DNA from: Chrysogorgia sp. JL179-B06
Taxonomy: Eukaryota; Cnidaria; Anthozoa; Scleralcyonacea; Chrysogorgiidae
Assembly: GCA_035772405.1 (NCBI GenBank)
Contig: JAYKKM010000310.1
Span: forward strand, 1,635,501 to 1,699,500
Direction of reading: 5' to 3'
Length of the DNA stretch: 64,000 bases
Of the stretch, positions 52,292 through 59,059 are shown piece after piece. Under the pieces are notes generated by a model that made no database searches, was not told the DNA's origin, and worked only from the letters and a program-made list of their open reading frames with translations. Position 1 is the stretch's first letter. Every line of letters starts with the position of its first letter. A program made the translations under genes and the position numbers.

Positions 52292-53077
52292 TTATATAAT
52301 ATATAAAATTCCAAAAATCATATCTAATATTTTTTCAGAAAGACCTTTTTTTTGTCTTTTGAGATATCTTCCTATAGGGTTATGTTCACGACAATAAAAT
52401 ATAAAACATGAAGTGGTTATGATAATATTTTTAGTTGAACTACAATAAACATAAGAATTGAAAATACTTGGTGCTACCATTAACAAATAAATATTTAAAA
52501 AAAGATTTAAATCACCTTTCTCGCGCTGTATGTGCTTAAATTTGTTTACTAAATTTTCTTTTCCATAACCCAGGGTATAAGATATGTATTTTCTTTCAAA
52601 CGTTAGATTTTGTAGAAAATATGTATAATGGTACTTATCTTTGGATCTTAAACATTGAAATAAATCTGAGTGGTTTTCAAGGGGTAATACAATAAATAAT
52701 TCTTTAAAACAATCGGGAAATGAAAAAAAACTACAGCATAACGTGTCTGATGATTCAACTAGTAAAGTACGTTGAAAGAGTGTTCTCTTCAAGGAATATT
52801 TTCTTTGACTTGCTTGTAAATTCGGGATCATATAAGAGAAACGATCTTCTAGGATAAAATAGGATTCCATTCCACGGGTTCCTTTGATTTTTTTCATATT
52901 GACTATATAACTTACTTCGTCGTGGGGGCGAATGTTGTTTTTACATTTCATCATGGGACATGTGATATATTTTCCACGATAATAATCAAATAATCCACAT
53001 AACCAAAATAAATATCCAATTTCTCCTTGGTTAAAATATTGAAAATAAAGAACAACTCTTAAAATTGTTTCAATCAT
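52292..53077 (-). CDS. Cassette gene B, right copy, 261 aa
   Basis: MIETILRVVLYFQYFNQGEI, then LFWLCGLFDYYRGK, a Cys/His-containing middle (CPMMKCKNNIRPHDEVSYIV) and hydrophobic blocks (FLNIYLLMVAPSIFNSYVYC, IIITTSCFIFYCREHN). It is the intact paralogue of the broken gene at 31,374-32,182. It is possibly membrane-associated. A TATA box (ctatataaag on the minus strand, 53107-53116) sits about 30 bp upstream of the ATG. The function is unknown. Confidence 0.65.
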   Translation of the reverse strand: MIETILRVVLYFQYFNQGEIGYLFWLCGLFDYYRGKYITCPMMKCKNNIRPHDEVSYIVNMKKIKGTRGMESYFILEDRFSYMIPNLQASQRKYSLKRTLFQRTLLVESSDTLCCSFFSFPDCFKELFIVLPLENHSDLFQCLRSKDKYHYTYFLQNLTFERKYISYTLGYGKENLVNKFKHIQREKGDLNLFLNIYLLMVAPSIFNSYVYCSSTKNIIITTSCFIFYCREHNPIGRYLKRQKKGLSEKILDMIFGILYII

Positions 53078-53106
53078 ATTGCTGTGATTTTGAAAAATCT
53101 CTTACT

Positions 53107-53116
53107 CTTTATATAG
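53107..53116 (-). promoter_or_regulatory. TATA box of cassette gene B
   Basis: On the minus strand the sequence reads ctatataaag, about 30 bp before the ATG at 53,077. The intergenic segment to 53,216 separates this operon-like unit from a divergent plus-strand gene. Confidence 0.55.
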
Positions 53117-53215
53117 CTTTTTCAAATTCATTAAGCTAAATAAACATTAATCTAAATAAAATAAAAAACATTTTGTTTTCGGGTTCATTCTTCAGTTGAA
53201 TCTCATGCAAGCAAC

Positions 53216-53470
53216 ATGTCAAAACCCAAACAGTATGATCTTCACTATCTTAAAGAAAATTGTCGAAATCAAATATTTATTGTACGTAAATGTGAACAAA
53301 TCCTAAACCCATGCTTTCCTATGAATCGATTATATATAAATTTGGAAGTTATGGAGTATGCAGAAAATAAAAAGCTTAATTATAAACAATATATAACAAC
53401 ACATGTGGCAGGAGATTGTGGTATACATAATTTCATAGATCAAGAAGTGTATATAAATTCTTTTTTTTAA
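53216..53470 (+). CDS. Small accessory-family protein, 84 aa
   Basis: MSKPKQYDLHYLKENCRNQI, then FIVRKCEQILNP, RLYINLEVMEYAENKKLNYK and FIDQEVYINSFF. LKENCRNQIFIVRKC matches LRQNFPNQKYILRHC of the gene at 57,801-58,315; RLYINLEV and QEVYI match the later family strands. The function is unknown. Confidence 0.65.
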   Translation: MSKPKQYDLHYLKENCRNQIFIVRKCEQILNPCFPMNRLYINLEVMEYAENKKLNYKQYITTHVAGDCGIHNFIDQEVYINSFF

Positions 53471-53511
53471 ATAAAAAACGCTTTTCTCGATTTATTTTGA
53501 ACTGTTTTATT

Positions 53512-53772
53512 TCAAATATTTAATTCATTAAAATTACATAATTCCCCACAACAATCTAAATATACATGTTGTTGCAACATAGATTTATCAAAATGTATTT
53601 TACTTATTAATGTTACAATATAATTTCCAATACTGCTACCATAAATCACATTAAGTAAAGATAATATATTTTCATCTTTAATAAGAACTAAATAAAGCTC
53701 TTCACCATCAAAATTTTCACGAAAATGATAATTTACTAATCTAAATCTTGAATCCTTACATTTACCATACAA
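53512..53772 (-). CDS. Accessory-family protein or fragment without ATG
   Basis: The frame opens near 53,772 with no early ATG: YGKCKDSRFRLVNYHFRENF, GEELYLVLIKDENILSLLNV, NYIVTLISKIHFDKSMLQQH, VYLDCCG. The strand NYIVTLI and LQQHVYLD match the family. It overlaps the end of the 53,762-54,166 gene by 11 bp. It may be a member that lost its start, or a second domain frameshifted from the upstream gene. Confidence 0.45.
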   Translation of the reverse strand: MYGKCKDSRFRLVNYHFRENFDGEELYLVLIKDENILSLLNVIYGSSIGNYIVTLISKIHFDKSMLQQHVYLDCCGELCNFNELNI

Positions 53773-54166
53773 AAACGTTTTTTGAATAACATGGGATATT
53801 ATTTATCTCAAAACAATCAAGAGTCGAAATTAACGTGGGTAATCTCGGTTCTCTATCAATAAATACTACATGTTTTCCCACTAACTGATCATAAAATGAC
53901 ATATCCCAGCTAAAACCGGTTATTAAAAATCTATAATATCTTTTTCCACCATATCGTTTCCGAAATATAGATTGTTCATTTTTATCTTCCACATAAATGT
54001 TAAAATATTTATAATCATAATCAGCACATCTAAACTGATAGGGATGCTCTCTCCATTCCAAAAAATAAAACGTTGAATCTCGTGTTTTTTCTATCTCAAA
54101 CAATTCAGCATGTAATAAATATTGAATGTCGGGATAAAGAATTTCATCAAAATCACGCTCAGCCAT
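53762..54166 (-). CDS. Accessory-family protein, 134 aa
   Basis: MAERDFDEILYPDIQYLLHA, STFYFLEWREHPYQF, then RYYRFLITGFSWDMSFYDQL and VGKHVVFIDREP. RYYRFLITGF...QLVGKHVVFI parallels RYFKLLIVDAF...LKGKYINI in the gene at 55,781. The function is unknown. Confidence 0.65.
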   Translation of the reverse strand: MAERDFDEILYPDIQYLLHAELFEIEKTRDSTFYFLEWREHPYQFRCADYDYKYFNIYVEDKNEQSIFRKRYGGKRYYRFLITGFSWDMSFYDQLVGKHVVFIDREPRLPTLISTLDCFEINNIPCYSKNVFVW

Positions 54167-54197
54167 TTAAATCTTTTTAAAAAAAACGTCTTTTCTT

Positions 54198-54413
54198 CTA
54201 TTCGTCGTAACCTATTTCCACTGAAACAGTCACTGTATATTTCCACCGTATATTTAACTTGTTTAACACCCAACGTTTAAAACTGTTTAGTCTTGAAAGT
54301 TTTAATTCATCTGGATGAATCGGACACGGGTGTTTGTTAATACATCTTCCGCAAGGATGATTGTTATAATATAATCTTTCAAATCGTTCATCTGTTGTTT
54401 CTTTACGTTCCAT
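54198..54413 (-). CDS. Cys-cluster protein, 71 aa (paralogue 1)
   Basis: Start taken at MERKETTDERFERLYYNNHP. It continues CGRCINKHPCPIHPDELK and KRWVLNKLNIRWKY. The layout DxR[FY]xRL[FY]Y...PCG-x-C...C...KRW-x-L-[NK]-K matches the next gene upstream. The C-x2-C...C...H set could bind one zinc ion. The function is unknown. Confidence 0.6.
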   Translation of the reverse strand: MERKETTDERFERLYYNNHPCGRCINKHPCPIHPDELKLSRLNSFKRWVLNKLNIRWKYTVTVSVEIGYDE

Positions 54414-54498
54414 CTTAACAAATATAAAAAACAATTATTTTTTTTTACTCTTATTTATACTGTTTCTTTTTTTTATGGGGTTTTCTTCTTTAAATCTT

Positions 54499-54675
54499 TT
54501 AACACCATATCTTCTTTAACAACCATCTCTTTAATCTACAACGTTTTTTTTGTTTTGGATCTTTCCGCGGCATATAATTCGCACACACTTCCCCACACAT
54601 ATTTCCGTTAAGACATTGTCCACAGGGATATTTTGAATAGAATAATCTATTATATCGTGCATCCACGGTTTCCAT
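54499..54675 (-). CDS. Cys-cluster protein, 58 aa (paralogue 2)
   Basis: METVDARYNRLFYSKYPCGQ, then CLNGNMCGEVCANY and a basic tail RCRLKRWLLKKIWC. It is clearly related to the protein at 54,198-54,413 (TxDxRxxRLxY, PCGxCxN, KRWxLxK), so the pair arose by tandem duplication. A putative small zinc-binding, basic protein. TATA-like text (ttatatcctac region) lies upstream near 54,710. Confidence 0.6.
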   Translation of the reverse strand: METVDARYNRLFYSKYPCGQCLNGNMCGEVCANYMPRKDPKQKKRCRLKRWLLKKIWC

Positions 54676-54800
54676 GATATTTTTGTAAAAACCATTTTAT
54701 TACATTTTTATTTATATCCTACTAATTTTTATTTTTTATTTTTTTTTATTTTAGAATATCTGTCTTTTTTAATTTTGATATTTTTTTTTTTATTAAAAAT

Positions 54801-54810
54801 TATATATAAA
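54801..54810 (+). promoter_or_regulatory. TATA box before the 54.8-kb gene
   Basis: tatatataaa lies about 33 bp before the ATG at 54,843. A matching ttatatataag box lies at 55,304-55,314, about 36 bp before the ATG at 55,350, so the two tandem paralogues have separate, similar promoters. Confidence 0.55.
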
Positions 54811-54842
54811 CGCGTTACCCCCATGTTAAACGTTATTTGCGA

Positions 54843-55271
54843 ATGATGTCGAATTCACATGTACAGTATCGTGATTGTGATGAACATACCGGTAGAAGTT
54901 ATCAAAGAATAATTGCTGATGACTTTAACCCGTACAAAATTGAAGATGAAAGTAACTATTATCCAAGTCGTTTTCTAGCCAAAGAATTACACCACTTTAC
55001 CTATGTTGTAAAGAAATGTCAACCTACGGTATTATGCGAATGTATTGAAGATATACCCTATGAAGATATACCCTCAACATCTCAAACATATTACCTAGCT
55101 CTGGCAGTTAAAAAGAAACATGAATATGAAAATGATGAATGGAATTGTTCATGTCTGGGTGAAAACATAACAACAATTGTTGACTATGATGCTTCTGATC
55201 TTTTACAAAAAGAAATTACACTAATAATAGATTGTAATAATTTCATGAAAGCTGTAGCATATACTCAATAA
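54843..55271 (+). CDS. Accessory-family protein, 142 aa, KELxxFTYVVKKC
   Basis: MMSNSHVQYRDCDEHTGRSY, then FLAKELHHFTYVVKKCQPTV, LCECIEDIPYEDIPS, YYLALAVKKKHEYE and DLLQKEITLIIDC. This is the family's full pattern: an N-terminal Tyr-rich part, the Y-x-Y-[VL]-V-[EK]-[DK]-C-[KQ]-P motif at about residues 50-62, a central Y-x-L-x-[LV]-[KA] strand and a final L-[LV]-x-K-x-I-x-L-I strand. The function is unknown. Confidence 0.7.
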   Translation: MMSNSHVQYRDCDEHTGRSYQRIIADDFNPYKIEDESNYYPSRFLAKELHHFTYVVKKCQPTVLCECIEDIPYEDIPSTSQTYYLALAVKKKHEYENDEWNCSCLGENITTIVDYDASDLLQKEITLIIDCNNFMKAVAYTQ

Positions 55272-55349
55272 AAACGTTTTTTTTTAAAAATTCGTGTTTT
55301 TAATTTATATATAAGATTACATATTTGATTTAATCATATTGATAACAAG

Positions 55350-55691
55350 ATGAATCAAGAACAAGATCTCGTGACCTGTGTCAATTATAGGGGTGTAGCA
55401 TATTATGACTATACTCCTCGTTATTATTCATGTCATTTTCTTCAAAAATATTTTCCTAACTATACATATTTGGTAGAGGATTGTAAACCTGCTATACTAT
55501 GTAAAGAATGTAATCCCCCATTTTGTTCTCCACCTCAAGTCTACGAACTAACTCTGAAAATTCAGGGATTACTTGAAGAGAAGGGAATAACCCTAAAAAC
55601 AATTCTTGAAACTAAAAGTGATCATCTCGTGTATAAAACAATTAAACTAATAAATGGTAACTCAATAATTCCACAACAAATTAATTTGTAA
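55350..55691 (+). CDS. Accessory-family protein, 113 aa, YLVEDCKP
   Basis: MNQEQDLVTCVNYRGVAYYD, then FLQKYFPNYTYLVEDCKPAI, YELTLKIQGLLEEKGITLKT and HLVYKTIKLINGN. It is close to the 54,843 and 56,756 proteins in layout and motif. It also matches the 28,881 protein at the far left end, tying the two clusters together. The function is unknown. Confidence 0.7.
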   Translation: MNQEQDLVTCVNYRGVAYYDYTPRYYSCHFLQKYFPNYTYLVEDCKPAILCKECNPPFCSPPQVYELTLKIQGLLEEKGITLKTILETKSDHLVYKTIKLINGNSIIPQQINL

Positions 55692-55780
55692 ACATATTTA
55701 TTTTTCTTGTAATAAAATTTTTACACAAAAATAAAAACTCGATATTCTGTTTCTAACTTTCAAGTTTTATTTTAAAAACA

Positions 55781-56230
55781 TTACAAAGATAAATATATTT
55801 GTTTCCCTCTACCCCTATGGTTAATGAAATTGTAGGGTTTAATGTTTAATATAGGTGTTTGAGTTTTTGCTAATTTTACATTATTATTATTAATATTTAT
55901 ATATTTTCCCTTCAATGATGATAAGAGGTTCTGTAAATTTTCCTCCGGAGCTCTAAACGCGTCTACTATCAACAATTTGAAATATCGAGGTCCTTGCCAA
56001 TCTTTCAGATATAAATAATATCCATATCTTAACAACGAGGGTTCCACAGGTTCATAATTTACTAATTGTATGGGTTGAGCATGATAATAAAATGTAAGAT
56101 AATCATGAGATTCACATTCTCCAAAATCAATCATTGAACGCAGCCACATGTTTGAAAAAATAATAGAAAAAATATATTTGATATCCTGTTTATATAGTTT
56201 TGCAAAAAATCTATAAAAGTAGGTTGTCAA
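55781..56230 (-). CDS. Accessory-family protein, 149 aa
   Basis: MTTYFYRFFAKLYKQDIKYI, DYLTFYYHAQPIQLVNYEPV, GPRYFKLLIVDAFRAPEENL, LKGKYININ, with a basic tail HRGRGKQIYLSL. RYFKLLI and L-x-G-K-x-I-x-I follow the family pattern; it is closest to the 53,762 protein. The function is unknown. Confidence 0.6.
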   Translation of the reverse strand: MTTYFYRFFAKLYKQDIKYIFSIIFSNMWLRSMIDFGECESHDYLTFYYHAQPIQLVNYEPVEPSLLRYGYYLYLKDWQGPRYFKLLIVDAFRAPEENLQNLLSSLKGKYININNNNVKLAKTQTPILNIKPYNFINHRGRGKQIYLSL

Positions 56231-56272
56231 ACTATAAAATTTTCACAAAACGTTCAAAAAAATATTGTCAAG

Positions 56273-56476
56273 ATGGTCTATTGCAGTTTCTGTTGTTGTG
56301 AAGTGCATTCCTTCTATCATTTTTTCATGCATTACAGATGTAAAGAATGCTTTGTAAACCATCATTATTGTTATCCTTGTAAACAGAATTACTCACGACT
56401 TATCTATAGTAGAATAGTTGATCTATGTGAATGTGATGATAGAATACAAAGATGGAAAAAAACTTATTTGGATTAA
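56273..56476 (+). CDS. Cys/His-rich small protein, 67 aa (zinc-binding)
   Basis: MVYCSFCCCEVHSFYHFFMH then YRCKECFVNHHYCYPCKQNY and LCECDD. The Cys/His spacing (C-x2-C...C-x2-C-x4-H-x-x-C-x2-C) resembles cross-brace zinc fingers such as RING or B-box, but it is too short to classify. It could be a ubiquitin-related or nucleic-acid-binding factor. Confidence 0.55.
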   Translation: MVYCSFCCCEVHSFYHFFMHYRCKECFVNHHYCYPCKQNYSRLIYSRIVDLCECDDRIQRWKKTYLD

Positions 56477-56525
56477 TAACAAAATTTTTTAATACATCGT
56501 CTACCATTTCCAAAATTCATAAAAC

Positions 56526-56639
56526 TCATGATCTTTTTCGGTGATATTCCGTCCTTTTTGATTTTTTTTTTTTAGAACGTCGTCGTTTTCGTTTTTTTAT
56601 TTTCGCTTTTTTTATACATCTCCTACTCCTACACTTCAT
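56526..56639 (-). CDS. 37-aa highly basic peptide
   Basis: MKCRSRRCIKKAKIKKRKRR then RSKKKKSKRTEYHRKRS: 24 of 37 residues are Lys or Arg. Protamine-like in make-up, so it could condense or bind the genome, or be a nuclear localisation peptide. Only composition supports it being a gene; no TATA box was checked in detail. Confidence 0.4.
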   Translation of the reverse strand: MKCRSRRCIKKAKIKKRKRRRSKKKKSKRTEYHRKRS

Positions 56640-56755
56640 TTTTTTTATGTAAACTGAAGTACGACAAGCGATGCAATATAAAAAAAAGAAAAAACCGTCT
56701 ATTTATACTGTTCTGTTTTTTGATTTTTTTTTAATATCTTTTTCTGAGACACAAG

Positions 56756-57148
56756 ATGTTTAAACAAAAAAACTTTATCATTACTGAAACAATGTCGGTA
56801 TTACATTATGTTAGTATATGTAGGAAAAGTATAACTTTTTTTGACTGCTCCAAAGATACTATTCAGTGCTATTTATCATGTGAATCTCTTCTTAAAGAAT
56901 ATCCTGAATATATATATTTTGTAGAGGATTGCAAACCTGTTACAATAATTAAAACAAAACAATGTTCTGTAATAAAAAAAAATGGTGTGGAACAACATCC
57001 GTATGAAGTAACCCTGAAAGTTATCAATCATGGAGAATCTGGAAAAACACTAAAAATATTATCAGAGGAAGATCTTCCTCATCTTTTACATAAAAATGTT
57101 AAGTTTATAAAAACTGACAAAGACATAATAACTCTTTCTCTTGTATAA
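56756..57148 (+). CDS. Accessory-family protein, 130 aa, YFVEDCKP
   Basis: MFKQKNFIITETMSVLHYVS, LLKEYPEYIYFVEDCKPVTI, YEVTLKVINHGESGKTLKIL, HLLHKNVKFIK. It is near-identical in layout to the 55,350 protein. AATAAA lies 15 bp after the stop. The function is unknown. Confidence 0.7.
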   Translation: MFKQKNFIITETMSVLHYVSICRKSITFFDCSKDTIQCYLSCESLLKEYPEYIYFVEDCKPVTIIKTKQCSVIKKNGVEQHPYEVTLKVINHGESGKTLKILSEEDLPHLLHKNVKFIKTDKDIITLSLV

Positions 57149-57195
57149 ATTTATTTAATAAAACATGTTATTTTTTATTACATGAATTTCTTTCT

Positions 57196-57630
57196 TTACT
57201 CTAAAAGTTTTTTTCTTTTTTGTTTTTGTCGATGCTGGTTCTTATAATAAGCTAATTTATAGATTCTTTCACTATCCCATAATTTTCCCATTTTACCCTG
57301 ACGTTTTCCATATCGATATAACGTGGACGGATCATATATTCTACCCTTAAAATGGTAGAAATCATCAGCATAAGAACGAAGGATTTCTCCCCCATATGGA
57401 AGCCAATCAAAAATATCACCTCTTGCTTCTTTGAGATAAACAACCCCTTGAAGAAATCCAATTTCTTTATCTTTTACAATTTCACGACTACATTCAAAAA
57501 ACGATATTTCATTTAATTTAAGACAATTCTGTGGAGTATGAATTAATTTCGCTGCCTCTATCATTTTTTCAGCATTTTCTTGATTACGCATTTGAAATGA
57601 CCAAATCTTTCGCGAGGGTATATACCCCAT
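57196..57630 (-). CDS. 144-aa protein with faint HUH-Rep-like layout
   Basis: Start chosen at MGYIPSRKIWSFQMRNQENA. It then has NEISFFECSREIVKDKEIGF, LQGVVYLKEARGD and YDPSTLYRYGKRQGKMGK. The order WSFQMRN...GFLQGVVYLK...LYRYGK echoes Rep motifs I (FTxNN), II (HxQ, usually HLQG) and III (YxxK) of CRESS-type endonucleases. The key His of motif II is Phe here, so it could not be a normal HUH nuclease. The similarity is weak and may be chance. It is a single gene at the right end, next to the TIR. Confidence 0.4.
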   Translation of the reverse strand: MGYIPSRKIWSFQMRNQENAEKMIEAAKLIHTPQNCLKLNEISFFECSREIVKDKEIGFLQGVVYLKEARGDIFDWLPYGGEILRSYADDFYHFKGRIYDPSTLYRYGKRQGKMGKLWDSERIYKLAYYKNQHRQKQKRKKLLE

Positions 57631-57800
57631 CTTCAACAAAATAACTGACCATTTTTTTTATGATATCGTTTTTTATACCCTAGGTTTTTTACAAATGAAA
57701 AAACATTTTTCTCAAAAAACTTTCATATAAATAAGCTGAAACTTTTCTTTTTCATTTATACGTAAAACATTGTCCCCCTACAAACTTAGTTTAAGAAAAA

Positions 57801-58315
57801 ATGGCTACGAAAGAAGAAATAACGAATGAAGCTGGAGAACCCATACCCCTGAATGTTTCCCCTCTCATATGGGATTACGGCGATAAAGGAGAAGGATACG
57901 CGTACGGTGTACGTATACGGATACGTATACGTCGAAAGTGTTTAATTTCGAAGACTTTAAACCCTTCAAACCTATTCAGGATGATTCTGATAGTGATGAT
58001 AGTTTGAAAACATTTCGGGGTAGTGATGATGATGAAGAAGTAAAGGAGAAAGTATTTAATAGAAAGATGTTAAGCAATATTAAAAAAAAAGTATATACCC
58101 GTTGTGATATTAATAGTCTTCGACAGAATTTTCCAAATCAAAAATATATTTTACGACACTGTATATACTTTCCCTCGGGTAAGCTAGCCAGGTATAAATT
58201 ATATTTAGAAGTGGTAGATGAGGGAATTCTTTGTCCGCATAAATATCTAACAACAATTATGATAACTAATGATTCCATACTTAGTTCTATTAATAAAGAA
58301 ATGTATTTAGATTAA
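57801..58315 (+). CDS. Accessory-family protein with acidic leader, frame-broken
   Basis: ATG at 57,801 (MATKEEITNEAGEPIPLNVS) leads into a tacgtatacg-type microsatellite (about 57,897-57,932), where the frame changes. From about 57,938 the other frame gives an acidic linker (PIQDDSDSDDSLKTFRGSDD) and the family domain LRQNFPNQKYILRHCIYFPS, YKLYLEVVDEG, SINKEMYLD. The family domain is closest to the 53,216 protein. A repeat-length change in the microsatellite is the likely cause of the break. It is the last gene before the right TIR. Confidence 0.55.
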
Positions 58316-58455
58316 ATAAAAACAATAAAAAGATTTGTTTTTTCAAAAAAAAGTTATTTTATTGTGTGTTAAAGTACATTTTATTTTTTTTAAAAATATA
58401 TCTATTTGAAAAACACGAAATTATTTTTGGAGATATTACCCTCTACAAATTTTAT

Positions 58456-59059
58456 CTTTTTTAAAAATACCGTAACTAAAGAATATCAATCATTCGGCCA
58501 TAAGATGGCGTCGAGGTAAGAGCTCCATGGCGGAAATTTCTATGATTAATTCTACAAACCCAAATTTGATTATTTTTATTTCAACATCTTACAACTCTTC
58601 CAATAAAAATAATATGGACGTTTTTTTGGATGGTATAGTATAAATCACATCGGGTGAGGTATGATGGTCGTTTATAAAGTTTTTTTTTGAATTTTAAATA
58701 TCTATCTCATGAAATTGACTACGATCACCTTGATTGACCTTCCTCTCTCTCTCTGGTCGTCAAACTCAAGGATAAACCAAAAACTGGTCGTACAACAACA
58801 CCAGGTTTCATGAGATAAATATATACAAAATTCACAAAAAACCTCTTGTATACGACCAGGTGCATATCCCCCCTGATTTGATGGCCGGTCGTTCTTAACA
58901 GGGTGACCACACCTTAAAAAGCTTCAACCCCCCTGGAAACTGGGATTGGAACTGTGCTCTGATTGGTCAATTCAAATCATTCTTGATTCTGATTGGCTTA
59001 GAGCTAGGTTCCAATCCCAAACACATTGATATATATATATATATATATATATGACTACT
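58456..59059. repeat. Right terminal inverted repeat of the Polinton
   Basis: 604 bp matching the left TIR in inverted orientation, from ttaaaaataccgtaac (inner) through gccataagatggcgtcgagg, caggtgcatatccccc and gtgaccacaccttaaa to the outer (at)n gactact. It carries about five ggtcgt/acgacc words and a (tc)n stretch absent from the left copy. cctaca follows at 59,060-59,065. Confidence 0.92.

Larger units (their letters stand above)
25386..59059. mobile_element. 33.7-kb Polinton/Maverick (adintovirus-like) element
   Basis: The element begins agtagtcatatat and ends atatatgactact. It is flanked by the direct repeat cctac(a), a 5-6 bp target duplication as expected from a retrovirus-type integrase. 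Between the inverted repeats lie protein-primed DNA polymerase B, packaging ATPase, adenain-like protease, major and minor capsid proteins and integrase. That combination defines Polintons and adintoviruses. Typical Polintons are about 15-25 kb. This one is longer because of accessory gene clusters at both ends and a gene-free 2.2-kb stretch at 33.15-35.3 kb. Frameshifts and in-frame stops in several core genes suggest an inactive copy or homopolymer assembly errors. Confidence 0.95.

Noticed and set aside
25386..59059. Free virus, giant virus or virophage genome
   Set aside because: The element has a target duplication and is embedded in host repeats on both sides; the gene set and protein-primed polymerase fit a Polinton/adintovirus.
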